DNA from: Bifidobacterium pseudolongum subsp. pseudolongum DSM 20099
GTDB taxonomy: Bacteria > Actinomycetota > Actinomycetes > Actinomycetales > Bifidobacteriaceae
Direction: 5' to 3'
DNA length: 64,000 bases
NCBI RefSeq assembly: GCF_000771225.1
Contig: NZ_JDTZ01000002.1
Location: 310,001-374,000 of the forward strand
A model generated the notes under the pieces. It was not told where the DNA came from. It was given only the letters and a program-made list of their open reading frames with translations, and did not search any database. The translations under genes and the position numbers were made by a program. Positions 55,413 to 64,000 of the stretch are shown here, in pieces. How positions within the stretch are numbered: the stretch's first letter is position 1; the number at the start of each line of letters is the position of its first letter.

Positions 55413-57407
55413 TCAGCGTTGCGAGGCGTAGCGCACGGTGATGTTGCCACCGATCACCACGTTGGGTTGGATCACCAGTTCGGGCGTGACCGGCGCGGCG
55501 TCCGCCAGCACGGCGCATGGCCAGTAGTATCCATCCTTGACGAGCTGGCGCATCTGGCTGTTGGCTCCGGACTCGAATTCGACCTTGCCGTCGACGACAC
55601 TCACGCCATCGCACAGTCGTGCCATGCGCTGCGATCGGAAGTTCTCGCTTGTCACGAAGACGTGCGCTGGCTCACGGTCGCCGTCACCGTCCGTCAGGTC
55701 ATCGATGGATTCGTCGAGGTCGCCATCGTCCATGACCCGCACGTCGATGCTGGGGATGTGCACCCGCGTCGAGTTCTCGTCCACGGTCACGCGGATGTTG
55801 GACCAGTCCCCGTTGCCACCGAGCACGTCGAAGGGGTCTCCGCTCGTCATCGCCGAATACCGGTTGCCGAACGAGTCGACCGTGCCGTCATGCAGCGACG
55901 AATCGAATCCCCACGAACAGCCATCCGGGATTGTGATGACCACGCGGGCGTCCTCGACGGTCATCGGGATCGTGCCGACCGGGCACGTGGTCTCCTTGGT
56001 CTTGCCGTCGCGCAGTTCGATGGTGTGCTTGCCGTTCGTCTTCGCGTAGTCGCTCAGATCGATATCGAGCGTGCTGCGCGTCATGCCCTGGCCGCTCACG
56101 GCGATGCCCTTGGTGATCTCGTCCATGTCTTTCGCGGTCAACGAGGTGTCTACGCTGTCGGGTCCGATGCCGATCCGGGTGTAGTCGCGGCTCACCGCGT
56201 TTTTGTATTGGTCCATGACCGACCATGCGCCACCGACCGCCATGAAGCACGCGGCCAGGAACATGAGGGTCCACACAAAGGGGTGCAGGCCGCCGGTGCG
56301 CCGCCCACAACAGCCGAGGACCACGATGATCGCGCCCAGCACCGCCACGATGGCACCGACGTAGATGATCAGCGGCTGCACCTCGCCGATGAACGTGGTG
56401 CGGTCGTCGAGCACGATTGCCAGAATGCCGGCGGAGGCGAGGATGAGGCCGAAGAACAGCAGCACGACCATGGGGCCTGCGCCCTTGCGGCGTGCACGCC
56501 TCGGTTCACGCGGCGTGGCGGGCATCGGCACCGCGGCAGCGGCCGGCTGCGCGGTGTATGCAGGGGTCTGTTGGGCGGCCGGAGCCGCGCCCATCGGCAT
56601 GGCGGACTGCGCATACGGCTGGGCCGCGGGCGGCACGGCGGCCGACGAGGCGGTCTGCGGGTATGCCTGCGACCACGCCTGCTGCTGCGGATTGGGGGCT
56701 GCCGCCATCGACTGCGGCGGTACCGGCCGCTGCGGCATGACCGGCTGCTGTGTAACCGGCTGTGCGGGTGCGCTCGGCTGTGGCATGGGGTGCACCGGTG
56801 CGCCACCGCTCGTGTAGGCGTTCGGCTGCGGAGGGTATGGCATGCCGGATGGCGCAGGTGGTGCGACCGGCGTGCGGAACCTGCGGCGGCCATTGTCGAC
56901 AAGCAGGTAGAACACGAGCATCGCCAACAGCAACGGCATCACGTTGATGCCCCAGTGCAGACCGAAGCCGTAGTCCCAGTCGAAGCCTACCCCGAAGCCG
57001 AAGCCGCCGGCGATCACAATCGCCAGGATCACGCCCACGAACGCCCAATCCCATTGCCCCGCGATGATCTCCTCAAGCAGGATGCGGTGGTCGAGCTCGT
57101 CGGGCAGCAGCAGCCAGGCGATGCCGTACAGCAGACCGCCGAAGCCGCCGAAGAACACGGAGACGACCATGAGGACGCGCACGAGGGTGACGTTCCACCC
57201 CAGTTCGCGGGCGATGGCACCGCACACGCCGGCGATCACGCGGTCGTTGGTGCGTTCCACGCGGCTTTCGCGGATCCAGCGGAAGAACGAGGCTTCGGGC
57301 TTGGCCGTGGGCTGCGTGGGCTGGTGTGGCGAGGAAGAAGCGGGGGTCTGTGTGTATGCCGGACCACCTTGCCCCTGTGGCTCCGGATTGTGCTGTGGAT
57401 TGCTCAT
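55413..57407 (-). CDS. PspC-domain envelope-stress membrane protein
   Basis: 664 residues. A PspC domain (about 45-105, with DRVIAGVCGAIARELGWN and LYGIAWLLLP) is followed by two more membrane segments, a long Pro/Gln/Ala linker (about 175-300), three helices (about 305-400) and a C-terminal extracytoplasmic region (about 410-664), likely beta-rich as in LiaF/DUF2154-like proteins. It is divergent from a PspC-type histidine kinase gene, so it may sense or set envelope stress. The ATG at 57407 has GGAG only three bases away. Confidence 0.82.
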   Translation of the reverse strand: MSNPQHNPEPQGQGGPAYTQTPASSSPHQPTQPTAKPEASFFRWIRESRVERTNDRVIAGVCGAIARELGWNVTLVRVLMVVSVFFGGFGGLLYGIAWLLLPDELDHRILLEEIIAGQWDWAFVGVILAIVIAGGFGFGVGFDWDYGFGLHWGINVMPLLLAMLVFYLLVDNGRRRFRTPVAPPAPSGMPYPPQPNAYTSGGAPVHPMPQPSAPAQPVTQQPVMPQRPVPPQSMAAAPNPQQQAWSQAYPQTASSAAVPPAAQPYAQSAMPMGAAPAAQQTPAYTAQPAAAAVPMPATPREPRRARRKGAGPMVVLLFFGLILASAGILAIVLDDRTTFIGEVQPLIIYVGAIVAVLGAIIVVLGCCGRRTGGLHPFVWTLMFLAACFMAVGGAWSVMDQYKNAVSRDYTRIGIGPDSVDTSLTAKDMDEITKGIAVSGQGMTRSTLDIDLSDYAKTNGKHTIELRDGKTKETTCPVGTIPMTVEDARVVITIPDGCSWGFDSSLHDGTVDSFGNRYSAMTSGDPFDVLGGNGDWSNIRVTVDENSTRVHIPSIDVRVMDDGDLDESIDDLTDGDGDREPAHVFVTSENFRSQRMARLCDGVSVVDGKVEFESGANSQMRQLVKDGYYWPCAVLADAAPVTPELVIQPNVVIGGNITVRYASQR

Positions 57408-57521
57408 GGCTCCATTACAGCAGGCCGCCAGCGTGAAACGCCTCGGGGAACACCCTGAATCACACCCTGAATCTGGGCGTGAGGCCCTGGCATTCTCCCT
57501 GAACCACGGCACAATGGAACC

Positions 57522-58976
57522 ATGACTTCCGCACCTGCACCCCCTGCGAACGGCATGGCCGCAGCCCAGCCGCCAGCGCTGTTCCCCGCCAAACTGCCAT
57601 TGCTGCGCCCCAAACACGGGCGTTGGATCGCCGGCGTGGCCCGTGGCATCGGCATGCATTTGGGCGTCCATGTGGCCTGGGTGCGACTGGCGTTCGCGCT
57701 CTCGTGCTTCGCGTACGGCGCAGGCGCAATCGCCTACGTGGCGCTGTGGGTGTTGGTACCACCGGGCGACCCGGTGGCCGAGGCCGCCCGCCGTGTGCGG
57801 CTCGCGCAATCCGCCGGCGCCGCGAATGCGCCGCTGTCGCGCGGTAATACGCCCTACGGAGCACCCCGAAGCCCCGAACCGGTGCCAGACAATCCTTATG
57901 ATTACACAGGTCTGAACGAAGAGGCAGGCGGCCGTCCCGTCAGCATGGAGAGCATGCGCCAGGTGATCGACGAAGCCTCCAAACCCGCGCTGTTCGCGTG
58001 CGCAGGCGTTGTACTGATCGCGATCGCCCTGCTCATCAACCAACTGCAGACGGCCAATGGCCTGATGCTGCCGGTGTTGCTCGCCGCGGCCGGCGTGGGC
58101 CTCCCTTGGCTGCGCTTCAACGCGCGCACGGGGCAGACATGGACCACAGTGGTCGGCGTGTTGCTCGTCTTTGCCGCCTACGCGCTGCTCGTCACGCAGA
58201 CCGCGATTGAAGACGGCTCCGTGCCGTTCCTCTACAGCCTGTGCGCCGGGTTCGCGTTGCTCGCAGGCGTATTGTGCGCGCTCGTGCCGCAGCTCGTCTC
58301 CCTGATGCGCACCTCGGGCCGCGAGCGCGCGCTCAAGGAACGTGAAGAGGAGCGCGCCGACATGGCGGCGCATCTGCATGACGGCGTATTGCAGACGCTC
58401 GCGCTGATCCAGCTGCATGCGGCCGAGCCGCAGCAGGTGTTCGCGCTCGCCCGTTCGCAGGAGCGCGAATTGCGCAGCTGGCTGTATCAGGAGCGCACCA
58501 CGAGCGACCGTTCGGTCAAGGCGGGACTTGAGGAGATCGCCGCACAGGTCGAAGACACGCATGGCAAGCCGATCGACGTGGTGACGGTGGGCGACGCGCG
58601 GCCGAGCGCGCAGACCGACGCGCTGCTCGACGCGGCGGCGCAGGCGATGGTCAACGCCGTGACACACGGCGGCGAGCCGGTCTCGGTGTATTGCGAGGCC
58701 GGCGAACGCCAGGTGGAGGTGTTTGTGCGCGACCACGGCGAGGGGTTCGACGTCGACGCGATTCCCGAGGGCCGCCTGGGAATCCGTGAATCGATCATGG
58801 GGCGTGTTCGTAGGCGTGGCGGCACGGTGGAGATCGTGTCGCGCCCGCACTGGGGCACCGAGGTGCGCATGCACATGCCGATCGTGGCCGGCACATCCGC
58901 GCCACAGACGGCCGCGCCGGCCAAACCGTCCGCCGGAGCGGAGGACCATGGCGCGGCCGGCGGCGGCGCACTATGA
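57522..58976 (+). CDS. PspC-domain sensor histidine kinase (NarL-type partner)
   Basis: 484 residues. N-terminal PspC domain (about 30-85, GRWIAGVARGIGMHLG and IAYVALWVLVPPG), four further hydrophobic helices, then HisKA_3 with MAAHLHDGVLQTL (phospho-accepting His) and an HATPase region with DHGEGF. It phosphorylates the regulator encoded downstream. The start has TGGA nearby. Together with the divergent PspC protein it resembles the LiaFSR-type envelope-stress systems. Confidence 0.88.
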   Translation: MTSAPAPPANGMAAAQPPALFPAKLPLLRPKHGRWIAGVARGIGMHLGVHVAWVRLAFALSCFAYGAGAIAYVALWVLVPPGDPVAEAARRVRLAQSAGAANAPLSRGNTPYGAPRSPEPVPDNPYDYTGLNEEAGGRPVSMESMRQVIDEASKPALFACAGVVLIAIALLINQLQTANGLMLPVLLAAAGVGLPWLRFNARTGQTWTTVVGVLLVFAAYALLVTQTAIEDGSVPFLYSLCAGFALLAGVLCALVPQLVSLMRTSGRERALKEREEERADMAAHLHDGVLQTLALIQLHAAEPQQVFALARSQERELRSWLYQERTTSDRSVKAGLEEIAAQVEDTHGKPIDVVTVGDARPSAQTDALLDAAAQAMVNAVTHGGEPVSVYCEAGERQVEVFVRDHGEGFDVDAIPEGRLGIRESIMGRVRRRGGTVEIVSRPHWGTEVRMHMPIVAGTSAPQTAAPAKPSAGAEDHGAAGGGAL

Positions 58977-59037
58977 TGCTGCACGGGGACGCGCATGGCA
59001 TGGACCAGGCGCAGCCCAACGGACCAATGGAGGACGC

Positions 59038-59721
59038 ATGGAAGACACCACCCACACCCAGGCACGCATCGCGGTCGTCGATGACCACGAGATGTTCCGC
59101 GCGGGCGTGATCGCCACATTGCAACCGTATTTCGACATTGTTGGGCAGGCGGCGGATGTCGAATCGTCCATTGACATGATCGTGGCCACGCAGCCCGACG
59201 TGGTGCTGCTCGACGTGCATGTGCCGGGCGGCGCGGGCGGTGGCGGTGCGGAGATCCTGGCCAAATCGCACCCGCACGCCCCGCGCACCGCGTTCCTGGC
59301 GCTTTCGGTCTCCGATTCCGCGCAAGACGTGGGGGCGGTCATCCGCGCCGGCGCGCGCGGCTATGTGACGAAGACGATCACCGGGCACGACCTGATTCAC
59401 TCAATCGAGCAGGTGAGCGAGGGGTATGCCGTGTTCTCGCCCAAACTCGCCGGCTTCGTGCTCTCCGCGTTCCAGGGCGCGCCGCCGGACGCGCCGGCCG
59501 CCGACGAGCCGGTGCACGACGAGGAGCTCGACCGGCTTTCGTCGCGCGAGCAGGAGGTGATGCGCCTCATCGCGCGCGGCTACACCTACAAAGAAGTGGC
59601 ATCCGAGCTGTTCATCTCCATCAAGACCGTGGAGACGCACGTCAGTTCGGTCTTGCGCAAACTGCAGCTGTCGAACCGCAACGAACTGACGCTGTGGGCC
59701 TCCGACCGGCATATCGTCTGA
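59038..59721 (+). CDS. LuxR/NarL-family response regulator
   Basis: 227 residues from the ATG at 59038 with GGAGG four bases upstream. Receiver domain with acidic pocket VVDDHEMF, phospho-acceptor Asp59 (LLDVHVPGG) and Lys in TKTIT. The C-terminal LuxR helix-turn-helix includes LSSREQEVMRLIARGYTYKE. Partner of the kinase 61 bp upstream. Targets probably include the divergent PspC operon. Confidence 0.92.
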   Translation: MEDTTHTQARIAVVDDHEMFRAGVIATLQPYFDIVGQAADVESSIDMIVATQPDVVLLDVHVPGGAGGGGAEILAKSHPHAPRTAFLALSVSDSAQDVGAVIRAGARGYVTKTITGHDLIHSIEQVSEGYAVFSPKLAGFVLSAFQGAPPDAPAADEPVHDEELDRLSSREQEVMRLIARGYTYKEVASELFISIKTVETHVSSVLRKLQLSNRNELTLWASDRHIV

Positions 59722-59753
59722 ACGTGCGCCAAGCGGTGCGGTATCGTGGACGC

Positions 59754-61757
59754 ATGACCGCCACAACCACCACCGAAGATTCCACAACCCCGGACGCTTC
59801 CGATGCCTCCACGTTTGACGTCAACGAGTTTCTGAACCGCCTCGACGCCGTGTTCGCCAGCCACAGCGCCGCCACCAAAGCCGAGCCATTGCTGCTCGAC
59901 GCCATGACCGACGCCGAAAACGCCGGCGACTTCGCCGGCCTGCTCACCGTGCTCAACGAGACGATGGGATTCTACCGGTCGCAAGGCCGCCACCAAGACA
60001 ACCAGTGGATCATCCAGCGCGCGATCGAACTCGCCCTGCGACTGGGCCTCGAAGGCACCGAAGCGTGGACCACCACACTCATCAACGCCGCCACGTCACA
60101 GCGCGCCGCCGGCAACATGGAACAGGCCGAAGACCTCTACGAGCAGGCGCTCGCCTCCGCGCGCACCACCCTCGCGCCCACCGACCGCCGTCTCGCCGCC
60201 CTGCACAACAACTATTCGATGCTCCTGAGCGAAACCGACCGCCCCGCCAAGGCGCGCGCCGAACTCGAGGAGGCGCTGCACATCCTCGAATCGTCGAGCC
60301 CCGACCCCACGCACGACGTCGACATTGCCTCCACATGCACCAACCTCGCGCTGCTCACGCTGCAGAACGGCAGTGGCGGCGAGCAGGCGCTCAGCGAGGC
60401 GCGCACACTCGCGGACCGTGCGCTCGCGATCTACCGCGACGCGCACGCCGAACACAGCGCGCATTTCGCGTCCGCGCTCGCCGGCGCCGCGCAGGTGAGC
60501 TTCGCCGCCGGCGATGCCGTGGCCGCGGTCAGGGACTATGAGCGCGCGCTCGCGATCATCGCCGAATGCTACGGCGAGCATACCGAGTATTACGCGGTGA
60601 CCGCGCAGAACCTGGCCGAGGCGCGTGCGGCGCTGGCTGCGCAGGGCACGCTGGATTCCACCAGAACACCCGAGGGGCCGCAGCCCTCGCCCGCACAGCT
60701 GTCCGCGCCGCACCGGCATGTGGAACCGGCCGCGCACCCCGCGCAGATGAGCGGCCTGCAGCTCGCGCGCGACTATTGGCTCGCCTACGTCAAACCGATG
60801 CTCGATGAGCGGTATGCCGAGTTCGCCCCGCGCATCGCGGTGGGCCTCGTCGGGCATGGGTCGGAATGCTACGGCTTCGACGACGCCCTTTCGCGCGACC
60901 ACGACTTCGGGCCGCGCTTGTGCATGTGGCTCACCGCCAGCGACTATGCGCGCATCGGCGAGCAGCTGCAGGCGGATTACGAGTCCCTGCCCGCACAGTG
61001 CAACGGTTTCGCGCGCACCGCCGCCACGCCACGCGCGCAAGGTGCGGGGCGGCGCAGCGGCGTGTTCGAAATAGGCGAGTTCTTCACATCGATTACCGGC
61101 TACCCCATCGCGCCAGGCGAAAACGAGCCGCATCTGTGGATGATGCTCGACGAGGCTACGCTCGCCGCCGCCACGAACGGCCGCGTGTTCGCCGATGCGC
61201 TCGGCGCGTTCTCCAAAACACGCCAGTCGTTCAAACTCATGCCCGACGACGTGCGCCTGGCATTGATTTCCAAACGCCTCGGCATGATCGCGCAGGCGGG
61301 ACAATACAATCTGCCGCGCATGCTGCAGCGGGGCGACGGCGCCGCCGCGTGGCTGTGCGTGAGCGAATTCGCCGACGCCGTCTCGTCGCTCGTCTTCCTC
61401 ATCAATAATCCCGTGACGGTGGGCTATGCGCCGTACTACAAATGGCGGTTCGCGGCGCTGCGCGCGTTGAGCGCACGCGCCGGCATGCGGCTGACGGACG
61501 TGTGCGCGCAGCTCGAACAGGTGCTGCGCCTTGCCTCGGCGGCGTGTTTCGGTGGCGCAGGATTCGGCGAGGGCGGCGCGGGGGCGGCGCCGAATGTGCG
61601 CGAAGTGCAGCGGATTGTGGGCGATATCTGCGCACAGACCGTGCAGACCTTGCAGGACCTCGGCCTGACGACGAGCGACGAGGACTTCCTCGAATGGCAG
61701 CGCCCATACATCGAAGCGCACATCACAAGCGACGCCGCGTGTCTGCACAGTCTGTGA
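59754..61757 (+). CDS. TPR protein with DUF4037 nucleotidyltransferase-like domain
   Basis: 667 residues. The first ~310 form TPR repeats (for example GNMEQAEDLYEQALASARTTL). The C-terminal ~340 is DUF4037, with GHGSECYGFDDALSRDHDFG giving a nucleotidyltransferase-like Gly-Ser and Asp-x-Asp pattern. Catalysis is inferred. It is followed 13 bp later by a DUF4125 gene, a pairing I know from other bifidobacteria and firmicutes. The TPR part may sense a partner. The start has only a weak site (TGGA). Confidence 0.75.
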   Translation: MTATTTTEDSTTPDASDASTFDVNEFLNRLDAVFASHSAATKAEPLLLDAMTDAENAGDFAGLLTVLNETMGFYRSQGRHQDNQWIIQRAIELALRLGLEGTEAWTTTLINAATSQRAAGNMEQAEDLYEQALASARTTLAPTDRRLAALHNNYSMLLSETDRPAKARAELEEALHILESSSPDPTHDVDIASTCTNLALLTLQNGSGGEQALSEARTLADRALAIYRDAHAEHSAHFASALAGAAQVSFAAGDAVAAVRDYERALAIIAECYGEHTEYYAVTAQNLAEARAALAAQGTLDSTRTPEGPQPSPAQLSAPHRHVEPAAHPAQMSGLQLARDYWLAYVKPMLDERYAEFAPRIAVGLVGHGSECYGFDDALSRDHDFGPRLCMWLTASDYARIGEQLQADYESLPAQCNGFARTAATPRAQGAGRRSGVFEIGEFFTSITGYPIAPGENEPHLWMMLDEATLAAATNGRVFADALGAFSKTRQSFKLMPDDVRLALISKRLGMIAQAGQYNLPRMLQRGDGAAAWLCVSEFADAVSSLVFLINNPVTVGYAPYYKWRFAALRALSARAGMRLTDVCAQLEQVLRLASAACFGGAGFGEGGAGAAPNVREVQRIVGDICAQTVQTLQDLGLTTSDEDFLEWQRPYIEAHITSDAACLHSL

Positions 61758-61770
61758 CGGAGCGCCTACA

Positions 61771-62424
61771 ATGGGGCGCATGAGTGCATCAATGAGCGGC
61801 GACGCCGACGCGCGGGAACGCCAGCGGCTCATCGCCGCGATCATCGACCTGGAATGGGGCCAGTTCCAGCGCACCACGAACCAAGGCGGACGCGCGGCAT
61901 GCCAAGGCAACCGTCCGATGTTCGAACAGATGCGGTTGAGCCAGTTCGCCACGTGGCCCCACGACCTGCTCGTCAGTTACCGCACCGACCTCGCGGACGC
62001 CGAACGCGAGGGCCGCAATCTCGTGACCGAAAAATACGCGCGCATGATGGCGTCGACCGATCCGGAGACCTACGCCCGTGAGCTCGCACCGTATCTGCCC
62101 AGGATCAGCGGCGCGCGCACGGCGCAACAGGAGCGGATCATCGTACAGCAGGTGGCGTGGGCGCGCGCATTCATGCAACGCTGGCCCAAGCTCGGCGCGG
62201 CGATGCGCGTGCTGACCACCGCGCAAGACACGCCGGAGCAGACGTCGTTCGAGACCTACCTGCGCGGCGAACTGAGCACGTACAGCCCGCGTACGCTCGC
62301 ACGGTATGGGCGTTTTGTGGACGATCTGGCGCGTGCGGGGCGCAACCTCACCGAAGAGACCGTCGGTGTGACGGTGCGGCTGGCGGGATTCCCCGGCCTC
62401 GACGACGCCGAACGCGCGCAGTGA
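61771..62424 (+). CDS. DUF4125 protein paired with DUF4037
   Basis: 217 residues, mostly helical and soluble. Characteristic stretches include IIDLEWGQFQRTTNQGG, FATWPHDLLVSYRTDL and EKYARMMASTDP, which match DUF4125. GGAG lies eight bases before the ATG at 61771; the ATG at 61780 is an alternative. It is likely co-translated with the DUF4037 gene. Function unknown; a partner of the nucleotidyltransferase-like protein is the simplest reading. Confidence 0.75.
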   Translation: MGRMSASMSGDADARERQRLIAAIIDLEWGQFQRTTNQGGRAACQGNRPMFEQMRLSQFATWPHDLLVSYRTDLADAEREGRNLVTEKYARMMASTDPETYARELAPYLPRISGARTAQQERIIVQQVAWARAFMQRWPKLGAAMRVLTTAQDTPEQTSFETYLRGELSTYSPRTLARYGRFVDDLARAGRNLTEETVGVTVRLAGFPGLDDAERAQ

Positions 62425-62526
62425 CGAAGCGTGGGGAGGAGTATACGCGCATAGCGTGCACGCCTGCCGCAGAAAGCATGAGGATGGGGCGGGCGGTTGG
62501 CGCGGCGCGCATTACAGTGGTGGGTT

Positions 62527-64000
62527 GTGCAGCATTTCTGGAAGCAATTCGTGTGGACTTTTGGCGCGTCGGTGGTATTGTGCGCCTTGCTCATGGGACT
62601 GAGCATATGGATGACGCCTCCATGGAAGGTGGAACCGCTCAACGAACACATTTCGGTGGCCTCATCGAACACGGCGATTGAAGCCAAGGGCATACGCGCC
62701 GAGACCGAAGGCACGTACCAGGTCAAGGAGACGCACCGCACGCTCACGGTGAGCGGCGGCAAACAGGTCGACGCGATTGTGCGCGAGCCCATCGACGCCC
62801 CGGGCAAACGGCCGGCCGTCGAATTCATCCACGGATCGGGAACCGGCGACTCCTCTACAAACAGCGACATCGCGCATGCGCTCGCCTCGGCCGGCATTGT
62901 AACGCTTGTGCAAAGCAAGCGGCTCGACAACTATTCGGCGCTGCACCGTGATTACGAGGCCTCCGCAACCGATTACCTGACCGGCATCGATACACTGCGG
63001 TCCCTGCCGAACGTGGACGCGAACAAAGTGGGCATCTACGCGGAATCGGAAGGCACGTGGATCACCGCGTTGATTACCAAGCGCGACCCCTCGATCGCGT
63101 TCACCGTGCTCGTCTCGGCACCTGTGTTCTCCGCACGCCAGCAGATGGCCGTCGGCGCCACCGAATACCTGCACATCATCGGCGCACCGGAAGGCGTGGA
63201 AGGCATTGTACCGAAGATGCTCAGCCTGAACCCGGGCATGCTTGGACTGGAATACGCGTCGTTCAATGCGGCCGATTACCGAAACACGCTCACCATGCCA
63301 TTGCTCGTAGTGTATGGCACGCTCGACCGGTCGATGCCGGTCGAACAGGGCGCGCAACAACTGCTGCAGGACGCGAACAGCGTGGGCAACACCAACACGA
63401 TGGTGCGCTACTACCCCACCAACCACCAGATCCGGCTTGGTTCGTCGCTGTCCAAGCCCGGACTTCCCCTGCCCGACCAGTACACGCACGACATCGAATC
63501 GTGGGTCAACGCGGTGGCCGCCGGCGCCGCAGCCAATGACTGGACCACGCCGAAAATCGCCGGAGCACAGCCGTTCCAGCAGTTCGCGGTGCCCACCGAC
63601 ATCCGCCCCGGCCTCATCACATCGTTCAACATGCTCGTGGCGATGTTCGTGTTCATCGTGCTGATGTGGCTCGTCACGGTTGTGCTGTGCATCGCGGCGC
63701 ATCTGGGGCGCAAGAAGCGCGCGGCGGTGTCCACCGATGTCAACGGGCGCACGCTCATGCACCGCTTCACCAAACAGACACAGACACTCATCGTCGCGAA
63801 CATCGTGCTCGCGCCGATCATCACCATCGGATTCCTCGCGTACTTCGCGTTCACCGCGGTCGCCGCGCTCAACCTGCGCGATTGCGCCACCGCACTCGCC
63901 GTGGGCTGGATCTGTCTGCGCATCGGCGCGGCGGTCTCCATCGTGCTGCTGTGCTGGCTGTGGGTGCGCATGTTCTTCTTCTACGGGCCGGGGCGCTTCG
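62527..64000 (+). CDS. Membrane-anchored alpha/beta hydrolase (3' end outside window)
   Basis: 491 visible residues from a GTG; a weak GGTGGG is upstream and a GTG at 62551 is an alternative. One N-terminal membrane helix (about 12-29) is followed by an extracytoplasmic alpha/beta hydrolase: oxyanion region FIHGSGTG, nucleophile Ser in YAESEGTW, Asp in YGTLDRSM and His in TNHQIR. Three C-terminal helices are visible (about 365-385, 418-440 and 452-475) before the window ends. An esterase or peptidase role is inferred. Confidence 0.72.
   Translation, partial: MQHFWKQFVWTFGASVVLCALLMGLSIWMTPPWKVEPLNEHISVASSNTAIEAKGIRAETEGTYQVKETHRTLTVSGGKQVDAIVREPIDAPGKRPAVEFIHGSGTGDSSTNSDIAHALASAGIVTLVQSKRLDNYSALHRDYEASATDYLTGIDTLRSLPNVDANKVGIYAESEGTWITALITKRDPSIAFTVLVSAPVFSARQQMAVGATEYLHIIGAPEGVEGIVPKMLSLNPGMLGLEYASFNAADYRNTLTMPLLVVYGTLDRSMPVEQGAQQLLQDANSVGNTNTMVRYYPTNHQIRLGSSLSKPGLPLPDQYTHDIESWVNAVAAGAAANDWTTPKIAGAQPFQQFAVPTDIRPGLITSFNMLVAMFVFIVLMWLVTVVLCIAAHLGRKKRAAVSTDVNGRTLMHRFTKQTQTLIVANIVLAPIITIGFLAYFAFTAVAALNLRDCATALAVGWICLRIGAAVSIVLLCWLWVRMFFFYGPGRF

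Overview
The window is a contiguous piece of a high-GC Gram-positive chromosome, most likely a Bifidobacterium. This rests on GC-rich third positions, Shine-Dalgarno AAGGAG/GGAGG starts, a B. breve-like oleate hydratase, actinobacterial-type SerC, DUF4037/DUF4125 and PspC-sensor genes, and a sortase-type surface protein. I cannot name the species. No insertion sequence, prophage, CRISPR array, rRNA or replication origin was seen. Most genes lie on the minus strand.

Region 1 (1-6.4 kb): a partial ethanolamine-type APC permease, an APH-fold kinase and a FucO-type iron alcohol dehydrogenase may together handle small alcohols or amino alcohols. They are followed by a DUF2130 coiled-coil protein carrying an almost perfect 207-bp tandem duplication, and a cutinase-family lipoprotein.

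Region 2 (6.4-23.3 kb): an accessory, defence-island-like block. It holds a HAD phosphatase-like gene coupled to an ADP-ribosylglycohydrolase/Sel1 fusion, a small membrane protein behind a palindromic divergent promoter, and a large cell-wall-anchored protein with two intact nitrilase domains. A complete four-gene Wadjet anti-plasmid operon follows (jetA-jetB-jetC-jetD, every junction overlapping), then a second ADP-ribosylglycohydrolase/Sel1 paralogue in the same orientation, and an OLD-family nuclease overlapping a small kinase-like gene. The block ends at tRNA-Glu.

Region 3 (23.4-45.8 kb): mostly housekeeping genes. These are trmB, galE, a TPP-riboswitch-controlled thiamine/HMP salvage operon (ykoE-like, kinase, NMT1-like), thyA-folA-LMW phosphatase, OsmC, tandem Usp, two secreted peptidoglycan hydrolases (NlpC/P60 and CHAP), serC, manA and a DUF2530 protein. 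They continue with a SenX3-like histidine kinase that lacks its phospho-acceptor histidine, divergent from phoU, then an oleate hydratase coupled to an oxidoreductase, gpmA and menA.

Region 4 (45.7-64 kb): a non-coding stretch with a possible gene remnant, a Pro/Gln-rich membrane protein, lysS, tRNA-Pro, a zinc alcohol dehydrogenase, two adjacent trans-sulfuration-type PLP enzymes, a FetAB-like ABC exporter, and an envelope-stress module (membrane protein, PspC-domain protein, divergent PspC-histidine kinase plus LuxR-type regulator). The window ends with a TPR/DUF4037 protein paired with DUF4125 and a membrane-anchored alpha/beta hydrolase that runs off the end.

The best-supported special system is Wadjet. 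The less described candidates are the wall-anchored double nitrilase, the two ADP-ribosylglycohydrolase/Sel1 genes bracketing Wadjet (one coupled to a HAD gene), the kinase-OLD pair, the His-less sensor kinase next to phoU, and the DUF4037-DUF4125 pair.
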